A DNA stretch of 64,000 nucleotides, taken from contig NZ_CP045809.1 in assembly GCF_025273675.1 (NCBI RefSeq), forward strand, positions 3,658,001 to 3,722,000, read 5' to 3'. Below are positions 34,959-44,423 of this stretch, in pieces. A model generated the notes under the pieces. It was not told the origin of the DNA, searched no databases, and was given only the letters and a program-made list of their open reading frames with translations. The translations under genes were made by a program, and so were the position numbers. The DNA is from Gordonia pseudamarae. GTDB lineage: Bacteria > Actinomycetota > Actinomycetes > Mycobacteriales > Mycobacteriaceae. The stretch's first letter is position 1. Every line of letters starts with the position of its first letter.

Positions 34959-36036
34959 CGGCCGGTCCGCCCTGTCGTACGTACAGCAGGCGATCGCCCA
35001 CTTCGATCTGTTCCACCTCACTGTCGTCCACGCGGTACAGCACGCCCTCACGAACCACCCCGAGCACGATGTCCTTGGTGTGCTTGGGCGAGCCGCCGGT
35101 CTCGGTCGGGTCCACCTCGCGTTCGGCGATCGAGTAGCCCTCATCCGGGGTCAGCAGATCCTCGATCACCTCCACCACGGTCGGGGTCTTGGTGGCGATG
35201 CCCAGCAACCGGCCCGCCGTCTCCGACGACACCACAACCGAATTCGCACCCGACTGGCGCATCAGGTGCTGATTCTCGGCCTCCCGGATGGAGGCGACGA
35301 TCTTGGCCCGCGGATTGATCTCACGGGCCGTCAGCGTCGCCAGCACCGCCGTGTCGTCGCGGTTGGTGGCCACCACGATCGATGCCGCGTGTGCCACCCC
35401 CGCCAGCCGCAGCACATCGGACTTGGTGGCATCACCGCGCACCGTCACCAGACCGTCCTGCGCGGCCGCCTCCAGCACCGCCGCGTCGGCGTCGACGACG
35501 ACGATCTCGGCCCGTTTGATGCCGTCGCCGATCATCGCCTCGACGGCCGTGCGGCCCTTGGTGCCGTAACCGATCACCACCGTGTGATTACGCACTGAGT
35601 TCCTCCATCGCTGAATCTTCAAGGCCTGCCGCGAACGCTCGGTGAGCACCTCCAGGGTGGTACCGATCAGCACGATCAGGAACAGCACACGCATCGGCGT
35701 GATGATCAGAATGTTCACCAGCCGCGCCTGCGGCGACAGCGGCGTGATGTCACCGTAGCCGGTGGTCGAGAGGGTGACCGCCGAATAGTAGAGCGAGTCG
35801 AGGAACGACAGCGCGTTGCCCTGCGCGTCGCGGTAGCCGTGGCGGTCGAGGTAGACGATCACCGCGGTGAAGAACAGCGCCACGACCGCGAACACCACCC
35901 GCTTGCCGATCGCCCGCCACGGGCTGGCCTGCAGTTCGGGAATACTGATGACGCCCACGAGCGCGTAGTCGGGCCCCTCCGACAACTGATCCGAGCGCAG
36001 CCGGATCCGGTTACGGACGGCCACACCGACGCCCAT
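34951..36036 (-). CDS. Potassium channel with cytoplasmic RCK (TrkA-N) domain
   Basis: 361 residues, ATG 36036. Two membrane helices (VVFAVVALFFTAVIVYL and IITPMRVLFLIVLIGTTLEVL) flank a pore with the selectivity filter TLSTTGYGDITP. An RCK domain follows (NHTVVIGYGTKGRTAVEAM, VDADAAVLEAA) with a TrkA-C tail. This is the 2-TM MthK/Kch plan, expected to pass K+ and be gated by a cytoplasmic ligand. It corresponds to M. tuberculosis Rv3200c. Its stop overlaps the nudC start by 8 bases, so the two are co-transcribed. Confidence 0.93.
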   Translation of the reverse strand: MGVGVAVRNRIRLRSDQLSEGPDYALVGVISIPELQASPWRAIGKRVVFAVVALFFTAVIVYLDRHGYRDAQGNALSFLDSLYYSAVTLSTTGYGDITPLSPQARLVNILIITPMRVLFLIVLIGTTLEVLTERSRQALKIQRWRNSVRNHTVVIGYGTKGRTAVEAMIGDGIKRAEIVVVDADAAVLEAAAQDGLVTVRGDATKSDVLRLAGVAHAASIVVATNRDDTAVLATLTAREINPRAKIVASIREAENQHLMRQSGANSVVVSSETAGRLLGIATKTPTVVEVIEDLLTPDEGYSIAEREVDPTETGGSPKHTKDIVLGVVREGVLYRVDDSEVEQIEVGDRLLYVRQGGPADD

Positions 36037-36191
36037 CGGTCATCGTCAACCCGCGTCCGGCAACCGACGCCCGGTGTCGCGTAGCGCGCGATACATGCCT
36101 CACAAGACCTTGAATCTAATACCCTCCGGCGGTTTCGCAAGCAGGGGCGGACGCGGCACGCCGCACCGGGATTCGCCGGCCGCCTCCGCGC

Positions 36192-39100
36192 CTATCTGGC
36201 CAGCAACGCCGCGAGCGCCTCCCGGTCGGGCAGATCGTCCGGTTCGAGTGTCTCCCCCGACCGCACGTAGTGGAACGCGGCGCGTACCTTCTCCACCGGT
36301 ACCCCGGCCAGCTGCGCCCACGCGATCCGGTACGCGGCCAGCTGCACGATCAACGACGTCCGCCTGGCCGGTTCGGGCACCGACCCCGTCTTCCAGTCCA
36401 CCACCAGCCAGCGGCCCTCACCCTCGGCGAATACCGCGTCGATGCGGCCGCGGATCACCGTCGTACCGATCACCGTCTCGAACGGCACCTCCACCTCGCT
36501 CGGGGTGCGCTGAGCCCATCGTGAGGCAAGGAACCGCTCCCGCAGTGCGTCCAGATCGGAGTCGGGCGCGGCAGTCGCGTCGGCGGCCCCCGGCAACTCG
36601 TCGATGTCCAGGAGCCGGGTCGCCCCGAACCAACGCTCCACCCAGGCGTGAAAGGCGGTGCCGCGCCTCGCGGTCGGATTCGGCGGAAACGGGGTCGGCC
36701 GGCGCAGGCGCTGCGCGAAAGTCTGCTCGTCGGCGTCGAGTTCGACGAGCTGACTCACCGACAGATGTGCCGGCAACTCCACCTCGATCAGCGCCTGGTT
36801 GACACTGCGCAGTTCGGCGAGCAGTGCGTCGGCCTCGGCACGCCAGGCCGCGATCACCGGATCGTCGGGGTCGGCCACCACCGGAGCCGATGCGGCAGGG
36901 CCACGTTTGCGGCTCCCACGCCCGGGTTTTCGCGGTGCGGCTTCGGCCGGCGCGTCGAACAGGCCCGGCGCCTCCCGTCCGGCGAGGGCGCCGAACACCC
37001 GGTCCGCGGCCTCACGCATCACCTCCCGCCGCCCGGCGAGCGGATCGTGTGGCCACGGCCGCGAGGCGTCCAGCTCGGCGAGCGGATTGCTGTCGCCGTC
37101 CTCGGGCGGATCGGCCACCTCATCCAGTCGCAGACCCTCGGAGTCGGCGGCCGGATCGGCCAGCGCCGACCGGGTGATCTCCAGCAGTTCGTCGAAGAAC
37201 ACCGACGGACCGCGCGGCTTATCATCGCCCTCGGACCAGTGGTGAGCCGACACCAGCAACTCGTCCTTGGCGCGGGTCAGCGCCACATACAACAGCCTGC
37301 GATCCTCCTCCAGCCGACGCTCCTTGATGGCCTCCCGATGCTCGACCAGGAGATTCTCCAACTCCTTGCGGTCGGCCGCCCCGGACACATCACATCGGGG
37401 AAAACCCTCTGATTCAGCACCTTTCGTGCCGGCATCGGCCAGATCACCACGAAGCTCGGCGGGCAGTTCCCGCGCACTGCCCAGCCACGTCGAATCGGCC
37501 TTGCCTCCCGGGAAGATCCGGTCACACAGATGCACCACGGCCACCACATCCCATTCCAGGCCTTTCGCGGCGTGCACCGTCAGAATCTGCACCCGATGTT
37601 CGGCTACCTCCACATGTCCGGGCTCGAGCCCCTTCTCGATGGACTGCGCCGCGGCCAGGAACGACAGCAGACCGGGCAGATTCGCGCCGGGCCGGTCGGC
37701 GAACCTCGACACGTACGCGGCGAATGCGTCGAGTTGCTCACGGCCGGTGACGGTTCCGCGCATCCGCCGCGCCTGGATCTGTGCCTCCACCGACACTCCC
37801 AGGGTGTGCTCCACATCGGCCACCAGCTCCGGCAGCGGCTGACCGATCCTGCGGCGCAACGACTCCACCTGCCCGCCGAAGGCGCGGATCCGGGCATAGC
37901 CGTCGGGACTGTAGCGGTCCGGGTCACCCGGATCCACCAGCGCGTCACCGATACCGGCCTGGTCGATCAGGTCGGTCGGCAGCACCGCGTCGAGCGCCTT
38001 GTCCAACTCCTCCCGGGTGGCCACCGCCCCCGACGTCCCATAGCCCGACGCCACCGCCAGTTCGCGGGCCCGGCGCCACAGCGCGCTGATGTCGGCGGCC
38101 CCCAGCTGCCAGCGCGGACCGGTCAACAGGCGCATCGCCGCCGACCCCGCCAGCGGGTCGGCCACCAGCTTGAGCGTCGCGACGATATCGGCGACCTCCG
38201 GAACGTGCAGCAGGCCGCCGATGCCCACCACCTCCGCGGGAATACCCCGGGCGGCCAGCGCGGCGGCCAGCGGCGCCGAGTCCTCGTTGCGCCGCACCAG
38301 GATCGCCGCCGTCGGCGGGGTCCGCCCGGCCTCCTCCGCGGCCCGGTACCGGTCCTCGATCCGGTCGGCCACCCAGTCGCGTTCGTCGATGACGGTGTCG
38401 CACAGCGCTAATCTCGCGACACCGGCGGGCGCACCCTCGCGCGGACGCAGCACGCTCACCGGAATACCCCTGCGCCGCAACTCTTCGGAGGTCTCGTTGG
38501 CCAGTTTCAGCGCGGTCCTGCTGTTGCGCCAACTCGTCAGCAGCTCCAGGCGCCGGGCCTGCGAACCGTCCGCCCACCGGAAATCACGGGTGAATCGCGG
38601 CAGGTTGGCCGCCGACGCACCACGCCAGCCGTAGATGGACTGGATCGGATCGCCCACCGCGGTCACCGCCACCGACCCCCCTCCCCCGATCTGCCGACCG
38701 AACAACGAGGACAACAGGATCCGCTGGGAATGTCCGGTGTCCTGATACTCGTCGAGCAACACCGCCCGCACCGCGCCGCGTTCGGACTCGGCCACCTCCG
38801 GATTGTCACGCACCAGCCGCGCCGCCATCGACATCTGCGACCCGAAATCAAGCGCCGACTGCCGGCGCATCTCCGCACCCAACTCCACCACCAGCGGCAC
38901 CAACTGCCGCCGCTCGTCGATCACCGCCTGAACCTTGCGCAGCGCCTGACTCGGCTCGGCCCGCTGGCGCGGCGCCTTGGGCAGCGTGTCGATCAGCCCG
39001 TACAGAGTGTCACCGGCGGTCGCGAGCGCGGACACGTCCACCAGATGCTCGGCCAACTCCGAATACAGCGACAAGACCGCCTCGGTCACCGATGCGGGCG

Positions 39101-39593
39101 TCTTGTCGGTGTCGAGTTCACCCACCCAGTTCGACACCACCGAGAACGCCAACTGCCACAACTCCGTCTCCGACAGCAGCGTGGACGACGGCTCCATCGG
39201 CAACAGCAGCCCGTAGTCGGCGATCAACCTGCCCGCGTACGCGTGATAGGTACTCACCTCCGGATCAGCGCTGCGCAGCCGGGCGGCCAACTCCCCACCC
39301 GGATCCCACATACGCAATGCCGGCGAACCCGCCAGCATCGACAGCCGCCGCCGGATCCGCGCCCCCAGTTCACTGGCCGCCTTGCGCGTGAACGTCAGCC
39401 CGAGCACCTCCTCCGGCCCGGCCAGCTGGTTGGCCACCAGCCACACCACCCGTGAGGCCATCGTCTCGGTCTTGCCCGCGCCGGCACCCGCCACCACCAG
39501 CACCGGCTCCATCGGTGCCTCGATGACGGCCACCTGTTCCTCCGTCGGCGACGGCAAACCCAATGCGGCAGCCAACGCCCGCGCACTAATCAT
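36192..39593 (-). CDS. adnB: AdnB subunit of the AdnAB helicase-nuclease
   Basis: 1133 residues from ATG 39593, overlapping the adnA stop by 8 bases. The UvrD-like motor has Walker A VVAGAGAGKTETMA (about residues 34-47), Walker B LLDEYQDTGHSQ (about 283) and GDPIQSIYGWRGA, all canonical. The C-terminal RecB-family nuclease has RWLVVDWKTGSVPEP (about 1060-1075) with QLAAYRIAW. AdnAB is the heterodimeric motor-nuclease that resects double-strand breaks in Mycobacteriales; AdnB carries the lead motor. The intact motor and nuclease motifs indicate a functional subunit. Counterpart: Rv3201c. Confidence 0.93.
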   Translation of the reverse strand: MISARALAAALGLPSPTEEQVAVIEAPMEPVLVVAGAGAGKTETMASRVVWLVANQLAGPEEVLGLTFTRKAASELGARIRRRLSMLAGSPALRMWDPGGELAARLRSADPEVSTYHAYAGRLIADYGLLLPMEPSSTLLSETELWQLAFSVVSNWVGELDTDKTPASVTEAVLSLYSELAEHLVDVSALATAGDTLYGLIDTLPKAPRQRAEPSQALRKVQAVIDERRQLVPLVVELGAEMRRQSALDFGSQMSMAARLVRDNPEVAESERGAVRAVLLDEYQDTGHSQRILLSSLFGRQIGGGGSVAVTAVGDPIQSIYGWRGASAANLPRFTRDFRWADGSQARRLELLTSWRNSRTALKLANETSEELRRRGIPVSVLRPREGAPAGVARLALCDTVIDERDWVADRIEDRYRAAEEAGRTPPTAAILVRRNEDSAPLAAALAARGIPAEVVGIGGLLHVPEVADIVATLKLVADPLAGSAAMRLLTGPRWQLGAADISALWRRARELAVASGYGTSGAVATREELDKALDAVLPTDLIDQAGIGDALVDPGDPDRYSPDGYARIRAFGGQVESLRRRIGQPLPELVADVEHTLGVSVEAQIQARRMRGTVTGREQLDAFAAYVSRFADRPGANLPGLLSFLAAAQSIEKGLEPGHVEVAEHRVQILTVHAAKGLEWDVVAVVHLCDRIFPGGKADSTWLGSARELPAELRGDLADAGTKGAESEGFPRCDVSGAADRKELENLLVEHREAIKERRLEEDRRLLYVALTRAKDELLVSAHHWSEGDDKPRGPSVFFDELLEITRSALADPAADSEGLRLDEVADPPEDGDSNPLAELDASRPWPHDPLAGRREVMREAADRVFGALAGREAPGLFDAPAEAAPRKPGRGSRKRGPAASAPVVADPDDPVIAAWRAEADALLAELRSVNQALIEVELPAHLSVSQLVELDADEQTFAQRLRRPTPFPPNPTARRGTAFHAWVERWFGATRLLDIDELPGAADATAAPDSDLDALRERFLASRWAQRTPSEVEVPFETVIGTTVIRGRIDAVFAEGEGRWLVVDWKTGSVPEPARRTSLIVQLAAYRIAWAQLAGVPVEKVRAAFHYVRSGETLEPDDLPDREALAALLAR

Positions 39594-42500
39594 CGAGAAC
39601 GGTCCTGCCCTCGTGGTGGGCGGGACAGCTGGTGGTGACCGGGCAGTGCGGGCAACCAGGATTGGGCGAGGCGGCATACCGCGGTCCGATCGATGCCCGG
39701 GCAGCCTTGCGTATCAACATGATCCATTCGTCCATCACCTCGGCATCGGGCGGGTCCTGCACTCGTTCGGACGCACCGGTGGTGCGATTGGACGAGGACA
39801 CATACACCAGCCGGCCACCCCCGGTGTCCCCCACACCGTTCTTGTCCGCACCGTTCTTGTCCTCACCGTTCTTGTTCCCGCCCAGCCCCGGCACCCCGCC
39901 GAGTGTCAGCGCCACCTGGTAGGTGGCCAGCTGGGCGTGTTCCTGCGCGTCGGCCTTGGAGATCGGGGTCTTTCCGGTCTTCACGTCGATCACCACCGGA
40001 CGCCCCCTGTGATCGAGTTCGAGGCGATCGATCCGCCCTCGCAGACGCACCGCGGGGTCAGCCGGACCATCCTCGCCGCCGTCGCCCCTCTCCGGCGGCA
40101 GCACCGCGTCGATATCGGCCTCCACCCCGAACTCGCTGAGATCGGCCCGCGACACTCTCAGCCACTCACGGAAATTGGCCAGCATCGCCTCGGCACGCTC
40201 GAGTTCGCGTCGCGAGAACCACGCCGCACCACTGTCGACCCGATCCCACACCTCCCGCAGTGCCGCGGTCACCTCGGCGGGGTCGATCCGGCCGGCCGTG
40301 GCCTGCACCAGCGTGTGCACCAGGGTGCCGGTGACCGCGGGAGCCTGATCGCCGTCCCGGCCCCCGTGCCGCTCCAGCAGCCAGCGCAGCGAACACAGCG
40401 ACAACGTCTCGGTGGTGGACGGGGACAGCACCACCGGCCCGTCGTCGGGCGTCCACAGCGCGGCATCGGTGCTGGGTCCGGCCAGCCCGTACCAGTCGCG
40501 CGGGTGGGCACCGGGCACATCCGCGTCGGCCAGCTCGGCCAACAACGCAGCCGCCGCCTGCACCCGGCGCACCGACTCCGGTTCCGTACCTTCGGTTCCC
40601 GCCACCAGCGCGGTCCGCAGCGCGGCCACCAGCGACGGCAGGGACAACACCCTGTCGACGCCTGGGTCCAGTGGCAGATCTGCGGGCGGCGCCTGCCCGT
40701 CCGCCGGGTCCGATGTGGTCAGGCCGAGAGTGTCGGCGATCTCCAACAGAAACCGGGACGGCGACGACGTGTCGCCGTCATCGACCGCCGAAAGCATCAG
40801 CGTGCGCCGCGCCCGGCTGCACGCCACCAGCAACAGCCTGCGTTCGTCGGCCAGCGCCACCGACCCACGGGCAACGGTGTCGACGGCATCGGGATGCACG
40901 CCGTCGAGCAGATCCACGAGCGACCCGGTGGCAAGCACGCTGCCCCGGCTGCGCAGCGACGGCCACAGACCGTCGGCCACCCCGGCCACCGCGACGACCT
41001 CCCACTCGCGGCCCACCGCCGCATGCGCCGACATCACCGACACCGATTCTGCGGCCACATGCGGGGTACGACTGTCGCGGGGAATCTGCAACTGAGTCAG
41101 ATGACGGACGAACGCGGCCGGTCCGGCCGTGGGCAGGTTGTCGGTGAACGTTCCGGCGACCTCGAACATCGCGATCACCGCGTCCAGATCCCGGTCGGCC
41201 TGCTCGCCGATCGGACCACCCCGCAAAGCCGTTGCCGCCCAGCGCCGATCATGTCCGGTCGCCTGCCACGCCGCCCACAGGGTGTGTTCGAGTCCCATTC
41301 CGCCGGCATGCGCCCGATACCCGGCGCCGACGGCCTTGCGCACCCGGTTAAGTGGCGCGAGTTCGGTGTCGGACAAGGCTTTCGCGTACCGATCGGCCAC
41401 GGCGTCGTCGAGGATCGCCGCCCGCAACGACACCAGCGAATCGGGCACCTGGCCGTCACCGGCGATCTGCGCAGGATGGGCCTCGTCGTACCGCCGGATA
41501 CCGCGACGCAACCTGCGCATCGCGCCCGGATCGGCGCCACCTATCACCCCGGTGATCAGCTCGACGGTGTGGTCGATCCCGAACAGCTCTGTATCCAATG
41601 GTCGGGTCCCGGCCGGCCCCTCAGACCCCGTCTTCCTCCCTCGCTCGGACAGGGCCGGATCATCGCGGGCGGCGACGGCGCGCAGCACCAGCATCAGGCC
41701 GGTCACCGCGCGCTGGCGGTGCAGCGGCAGATCGGAGGTCTGGGTGCTCATCGGTACCCCGGCCGACCGGAACGCGCGCCGCAACGCGGGCATCGACAAC
41801 GACACGGAGCGCACGATCACCGCCATCTGCGACCACGGCACCCCCTCGAACAGATGCGCCCGGCGCAGCAGATCGGCCACGGCGGTGGCTTCCTTTGCCG
41901 CCGAGCTGAACACCCGCACCGATGCCGACCCCGGCCGCTCCTCGGCGTCGGGTTGCTCAGGGTCTTGTGGTTCGGGGTCCTGGGGTTCGGGATACGGGTG
42001 CGGGCGGGCACCGGGCAGCCGACGGGCCAGCAGTCCGCCGACGCGGTTGACCTCGGGATGCGAACGCAGGTCCTCGGTGAGGACGATGTCGTGGTCGCTG
42101 CCGGACTCGGCGAGGCCATCCGCGAAAACCGGGCTGGCGCCGCGGAATCCGAACACCGACTGGTCGGTGTCGGCGGTGATGATCGTCGATGCGGTACCGG
42201 TGCCGACGAGCTTCAGCAGGTAGGCGGCCTGCGGGTCCAGGTGCTGGGCGTCGTCGACGATGAGGTGGCGGATGCGACGGCGTTGGGCGGTGAGCAGGTC
42301 CGGATCAGTGGCGAACGCCGACAACGCCGACCCGACGAGTTCGGCGGCGTCGACGGCCGGCGCGGAGGCTCCCGGGGTGGACAGGCCGACGCTGCCGCGC
42401 AGCAGCATCGTCTGCTCGTACTGGGCATAGGCACGGCCGGCCGCCACCCATTCGGGACGTTTATGCTTGCGCCCCAACGCCACCAGTTCCTCAGGACCGG

Positions 42501-43131
42501 CGCCACGTTCGGCCGCCCGCATCAGCAGATCACGCAACGCCTGCGCGAATCCGTCCGTACCCAGCGCGGGCCGCAGGTGTACCGGCCAGTACCCGGCCCC
42601 GTCCTCGATGTCGCCCGCGAGCAACTCCCGTAACACCACGTCCTGCTCGGAACCGGTGATGAGCCGGGGCGGCGGATTGCCGTGTGCGGCGGCCTGCAAC
42701 CGGAGGATCGCGAAGGCGTACGAATGCACGGTACGCACCAGCGGCTCCCGCAACGCGCCGCCGAACCCGGCGGTTCCGACGGCCGGGTCCCGGCCGGCCA
42801 GTACCCGCCGGGTGATCTCCTCCCGCAGCGCGATCGACGCCCGCCGGCTGGGCGCGATCACCAGCACCGATTCGGGGTCGACGCCGGGTGTGGACAGCCT
42901 GGCGACGGCGGCGTCGACGACCAGCGCCGTCTTACCGGTGCCCGGTCCGCCGTGCACCCGGTACGGCCGCCACGCCCGCGCATCCGGTGATCGGCGTACG
43001 TCGTCGATGACCCTGCGCACCGGCTCGGGCCACCGGCGCGGTGCACCCATGTCGCCGTGTGCGGCGATCAGCCGCGCGCGCAGGGCGGTACCCCGCACTG
43101 GCTGATTGCGTGGTTGTGACCGTCGGGACAT
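39586..43131 (-). CDS. adnA: AdnA subunit of the AdnAB helicase-nuclease
   Basis: 1181 residues from ATG 43131, divergent from lipV (60-base gap). Walker A is VHGGPGTGKTALVV (about 57-70); Walker B reads IVDDAQHLDP, with DDAQ in place of the usual DExQ, consistent with AdnA being the weaker motor. The C-terminal nuclease has PVVIDVKTGKTPISKADAQ (about 1045-1063). Cysteines for the Fe-S cluster are in LSLCSLRW and CPHCPVTTSC near the end. Two in-frame 15-bp repeat tracts add low-complexity segments: PEPQDPEPQD near residue 385 and DKNG repeats near residue 1090. Partner of AdnB in double-strand break end resection. Counterpart: Rv3202c. Confidence 0.92.
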   Translation of the reverse strand: MSRRSQPRNQPVRGTALRARLIAAHGDMGAPRRWPEPVRRVIDDVRRSPDARAWRPYRVHGGPGTGKTALVVDAAVARLSTPGVDPESVLVIAPSRRASIALREEITRRVLAGRDPAVGTAGFGGALREPLVRTVHSYAFAILRLQAAAHGNPPPRLITGSEQDVVLRELLAGDIEDGAGYWPVHLRPALGTDGFAQALRDLLMRAAERGAGPEELVALGRKHKRPEWVAAGRAYAQYEQTMLLRGSVGLSTPGASAPAVDAAELVGSALSAFATDPDLLTAQRRRIRHLIVDDAQHLDPQAAYLLKLVGTGTASTIITADTDQSVFGFRGASPVFADGLAESGSDHDIVLTEDLRSHPEVNRVGGLLARRLPGARPHPYPEPQDPEPQDPEQPDAEERPGSASVRVFSSAAKEATAVADLLRRAHLFEGVPWSQMAVIVRSVSLSMPALRRAFRSAGVPMSTQTSDLPLHRQRAVTGLMLVLRAVAARDDPALSERGRKTGSEGPAGTRPLDTELFGIDHTVELITGVIGGADPGAMRRLRRGIRRYDEAHPAQIAGDGQVPDSLVSLRAAILDDAVADRYAKALSDTELAPLNRVRKAVGAGYRAHAGGMGLEHTLWAAWQATGHDRRWAATALRGGPIGEQADRDLDAVIAMFEVAGTFTDNLPTAGPAAFVRHLTQLQIPRDSRTPHVAAESVSVMSAHAAVGREWEVVAVAGVADGLWPSLRSRGSVLATGSLVDLLDGVHPDAVDTVARGSVALADERRLLLVACSRARRTLMLSAVDDGDTSSPSRFLLEIADTLGLTTSDPADGQAPPADLPLDPGVDRVLSLPSLVAALRTALVAGTEGTEPESVRRVQAAAALLAELADADVPGAHPRDWYGLAGPSTDAALWTPDDGPVVLSPSTTETLSLCSLRWLLERHGGRDGDQAPAVTGTLVHTLVQATAGRIDPAEVTAALREVWDRVDSGAAWFSRRELERAEAMLANFREWLRVSRADLSEFGVEADIDAVLPPERGDGGEDGPADPAVRLRGRIDRLELDHRGRPVVIDVKTGKTPISKADAQEHAQLATYQVALTLGGVPGLGGNKNGEDKNGADKNGVGDTGGGRLVYVSSSNRTTGASERVQDPPDAEVMDEWIMLIRKAARASIGPRYAASPNPGCPHCPVTTSCPAHHEGRTVLDD
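39834..39878. repeat. 15-bp tandem repeat inside adnA
   Basis: Three 15-bp units (CACCGTTCTTGTCCG and close variants) at 39834, 39849 and 39864. They stay in frame and encode GNKNGEDKNGADKNG just before the end of the nuclease domain. Confidence 0.85.
41961..41990. repeat. 15-bp duplication inside adnA
   Basis: Two 15-bp units (GGTCTTGTGGTTCGG and GGTCCTGGGGTTCGG) that encode the PEPQD-PEPQD segment in a linker of the AdnA motor domain. Confidence 0.75.
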
Positions 43132-43191
43132 GATCCCTATGCAATCACGCGCCACCGACACTGCCCGCCCGGCGTCCGGGATAATGGCCGC

Positions 43192-43980
43192 ATGACTCTG
43201 TTCACCCACGCTTTCGGTCCGGCCCGCCACGAGGTGCCGACCGGAACACCCACGGTTCTGGCGATCCACGGGCTGACCGGGCACGGTGACCGCTGGCGCT
43301 TCCTGGCCGCCGACCTGCCGGAGGTCCGCATCCTCGCACCCGATCTGCGTGGGCACGGACAGTCACCGTTCACCCCTCCGTGGTCCTTCGAGGCCAACCT
43401 CGACGGTCTCGAAGATATTGTCGCCATAGAGGATCCGACTGAACTGGTGATCGTGGGACATTCATTCGGCGGCGCGTTGGCAATGCGGCTGGCGCACCGG
43501 CTCGCCGCGTCGGCGGTACGCGTGCGGGCGGTCATCGCGCTCGATCCGGCGCAGGGCCTCGACCCGCAGCGGGCGCTGGAGGTGTCGACGCTGAGCCTGG
43601 AGCACTGGGACTACGCCGATGCCGACGCCGCACGCTCGGCCAAACGCGCCGAAGGATGGGCGCTGGTGCCCGAATACATTCTCGAGCACGAGATCACCAC
43701 GCACCTGGTCCCCAACTCCGCGGGCCGGGTGCAGTGGCGGGTCAGCGCACCGGCGGCGGCGACCGCGTGGAGTGAGATGGCCCGGCCAGCGGTGGCCGCA
43801 CCCGAAGGTGTTCCGACGACGATCGTGGTCGCCGACCGCGTCGACCCCCCGTTCATCAGCGAACAATTCCTCGCCGACTGCGGACCGGATGTGACTGTGC
43901 TGCATGCAGATTGCGAACACATGGTGCCGTTCCTGGAACCCGGCCTGGTGGCCCGGCTGATCCGCGAGGCGATCTGGTAG
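43192..43980 (+). CDS. lipV: Alpha/beta hydrolase (LipV-like)
   Basis: 262 residues, ATG 43192. The oxyanion loop is AIHGLTGHGDRW, the nucleophile elbow GHSFGGALAMRLAHRL (Ser about residue 88), and the C-terminal acid and histidine lie in VVADRVDPPF and DCEHMVPFLEP. It is an esterase- or lipase-type hydrolase in the position of M. tuberculosis lipV (Rv3203); the natural substrate is unknown. The ATL gene begins 4 bases after its stop, so both are transcribed together, divergently from adnA. Confidence 0.85.
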   Translation: MTLFTHAFGPARHEVPTGTPTVLAIHGLTGHGDRWRFLAADLPEVRILAPDLRGHGQSPFTPPWSFEANLDGLEDIVAIEDPTELVIVGHSFGGALAMRLAHRLAASAVRVRAVIALDPAQGLDPQRALEVSTLSLEHWDYADADAARSAKRAEGWALVPEYILEHEITTHLVPNSAGRVQWRVSAPAAATAWSEMARPAVAAPEGVPTTIVVADRVDPPFISEQFLADCGPDVTVLHADCEHMVPFLEPGLVARLIREAIW

Positions 43981-43984
43981 CCCG

Positions 43985-44290
43985 ATGGCTACTGTTTCCG
44001 ACAACGACATCGAGGCGGTCCGGGCCCTCGTCGCCGCAATCCCCGAAGGTCGGGTCACCACGTATGGCGACCTGGCCACCGCCGTCGGTCTGTCGTCTCC
44101 CCGGATCGTGGGCTGGATCATGCGCACCGACTCCGCCGACCTCCCCTGGCACCGGGTGGTCCCCGCGAGCGGCCGGCCCGCCGCCCACCTGGAGAACCGT
44201 CAACTCGACCGGCTGCGAGAGGAAGGCGTGCCCTGCGCCGACGGCCGGATCCGGCTGCGGGAATGCCGGTGGCAGCCGCCCACGGCATGA
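43985..44290 (+). CDS. Alkyltransferase-like protein (ATL)
   Basis: 101 residues, ATG 43985. It aligns with the C-terminal domain of O6-alkylguanine-DNA alkyltransferase: IPEGRVTTYGDLATAVGLSSP, then the active-site block DLPWHRVVPASGR. The normal PCHRV cysteine is replaced by tryptophan, the defining change of ATL proteins, which bind O6-alkylguanine and flag it for nucleotide excision repair instead of reversing it. Counterpart of Rv3204. Neighbouring adnA/adnB and uvrD2 make this a DNA-repair neighbourhood. Confidence 0.88.
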   Translation: MATVSDNDIEAVRALVAAIPEGRVTTYGDLATAVGLSSPRIVGWIMRTDSADLPWHRVVPASGRPAAHLENRQLDRLREEGVPCADGRIRLRECRWQPPTA

Positions 44291-44341
44291 TCGGAGCATT
44301 GCGTGTCGAGGGCTGCGACGAGTTGAGCGCTGTGAGCGTTG

Positions 44342-44406
44342 AAACCCGCCACGCGTCATCTCACGGGGTTTCGAGGCTCGTCGCTTACGCTCCTTGCACC
44401 TTAACC
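44342..44406. repeat. Second, single-arm copy of the dispersed intergenic repeat
   Basis: CTCACGGGGTTTCGAGGCTC, followed by GTCGCTTACGCTCC and CACCTTAACC, matches the right arm of the element at 7969-8079 with a few changes. Like that copy it lies between convergent genes (ATL and the CbiX-like gene). Confidence 0.72.
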
Positions 44407-44423
44407 GGCGAGGGGTGGCGATT

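Noticed and set aside
39382..42633. 1083-codon plus-strand frame opposite adnA and adnB
   Set aside because: Antisense to genes with intact motor and nuclease motifs; composition is implausible.
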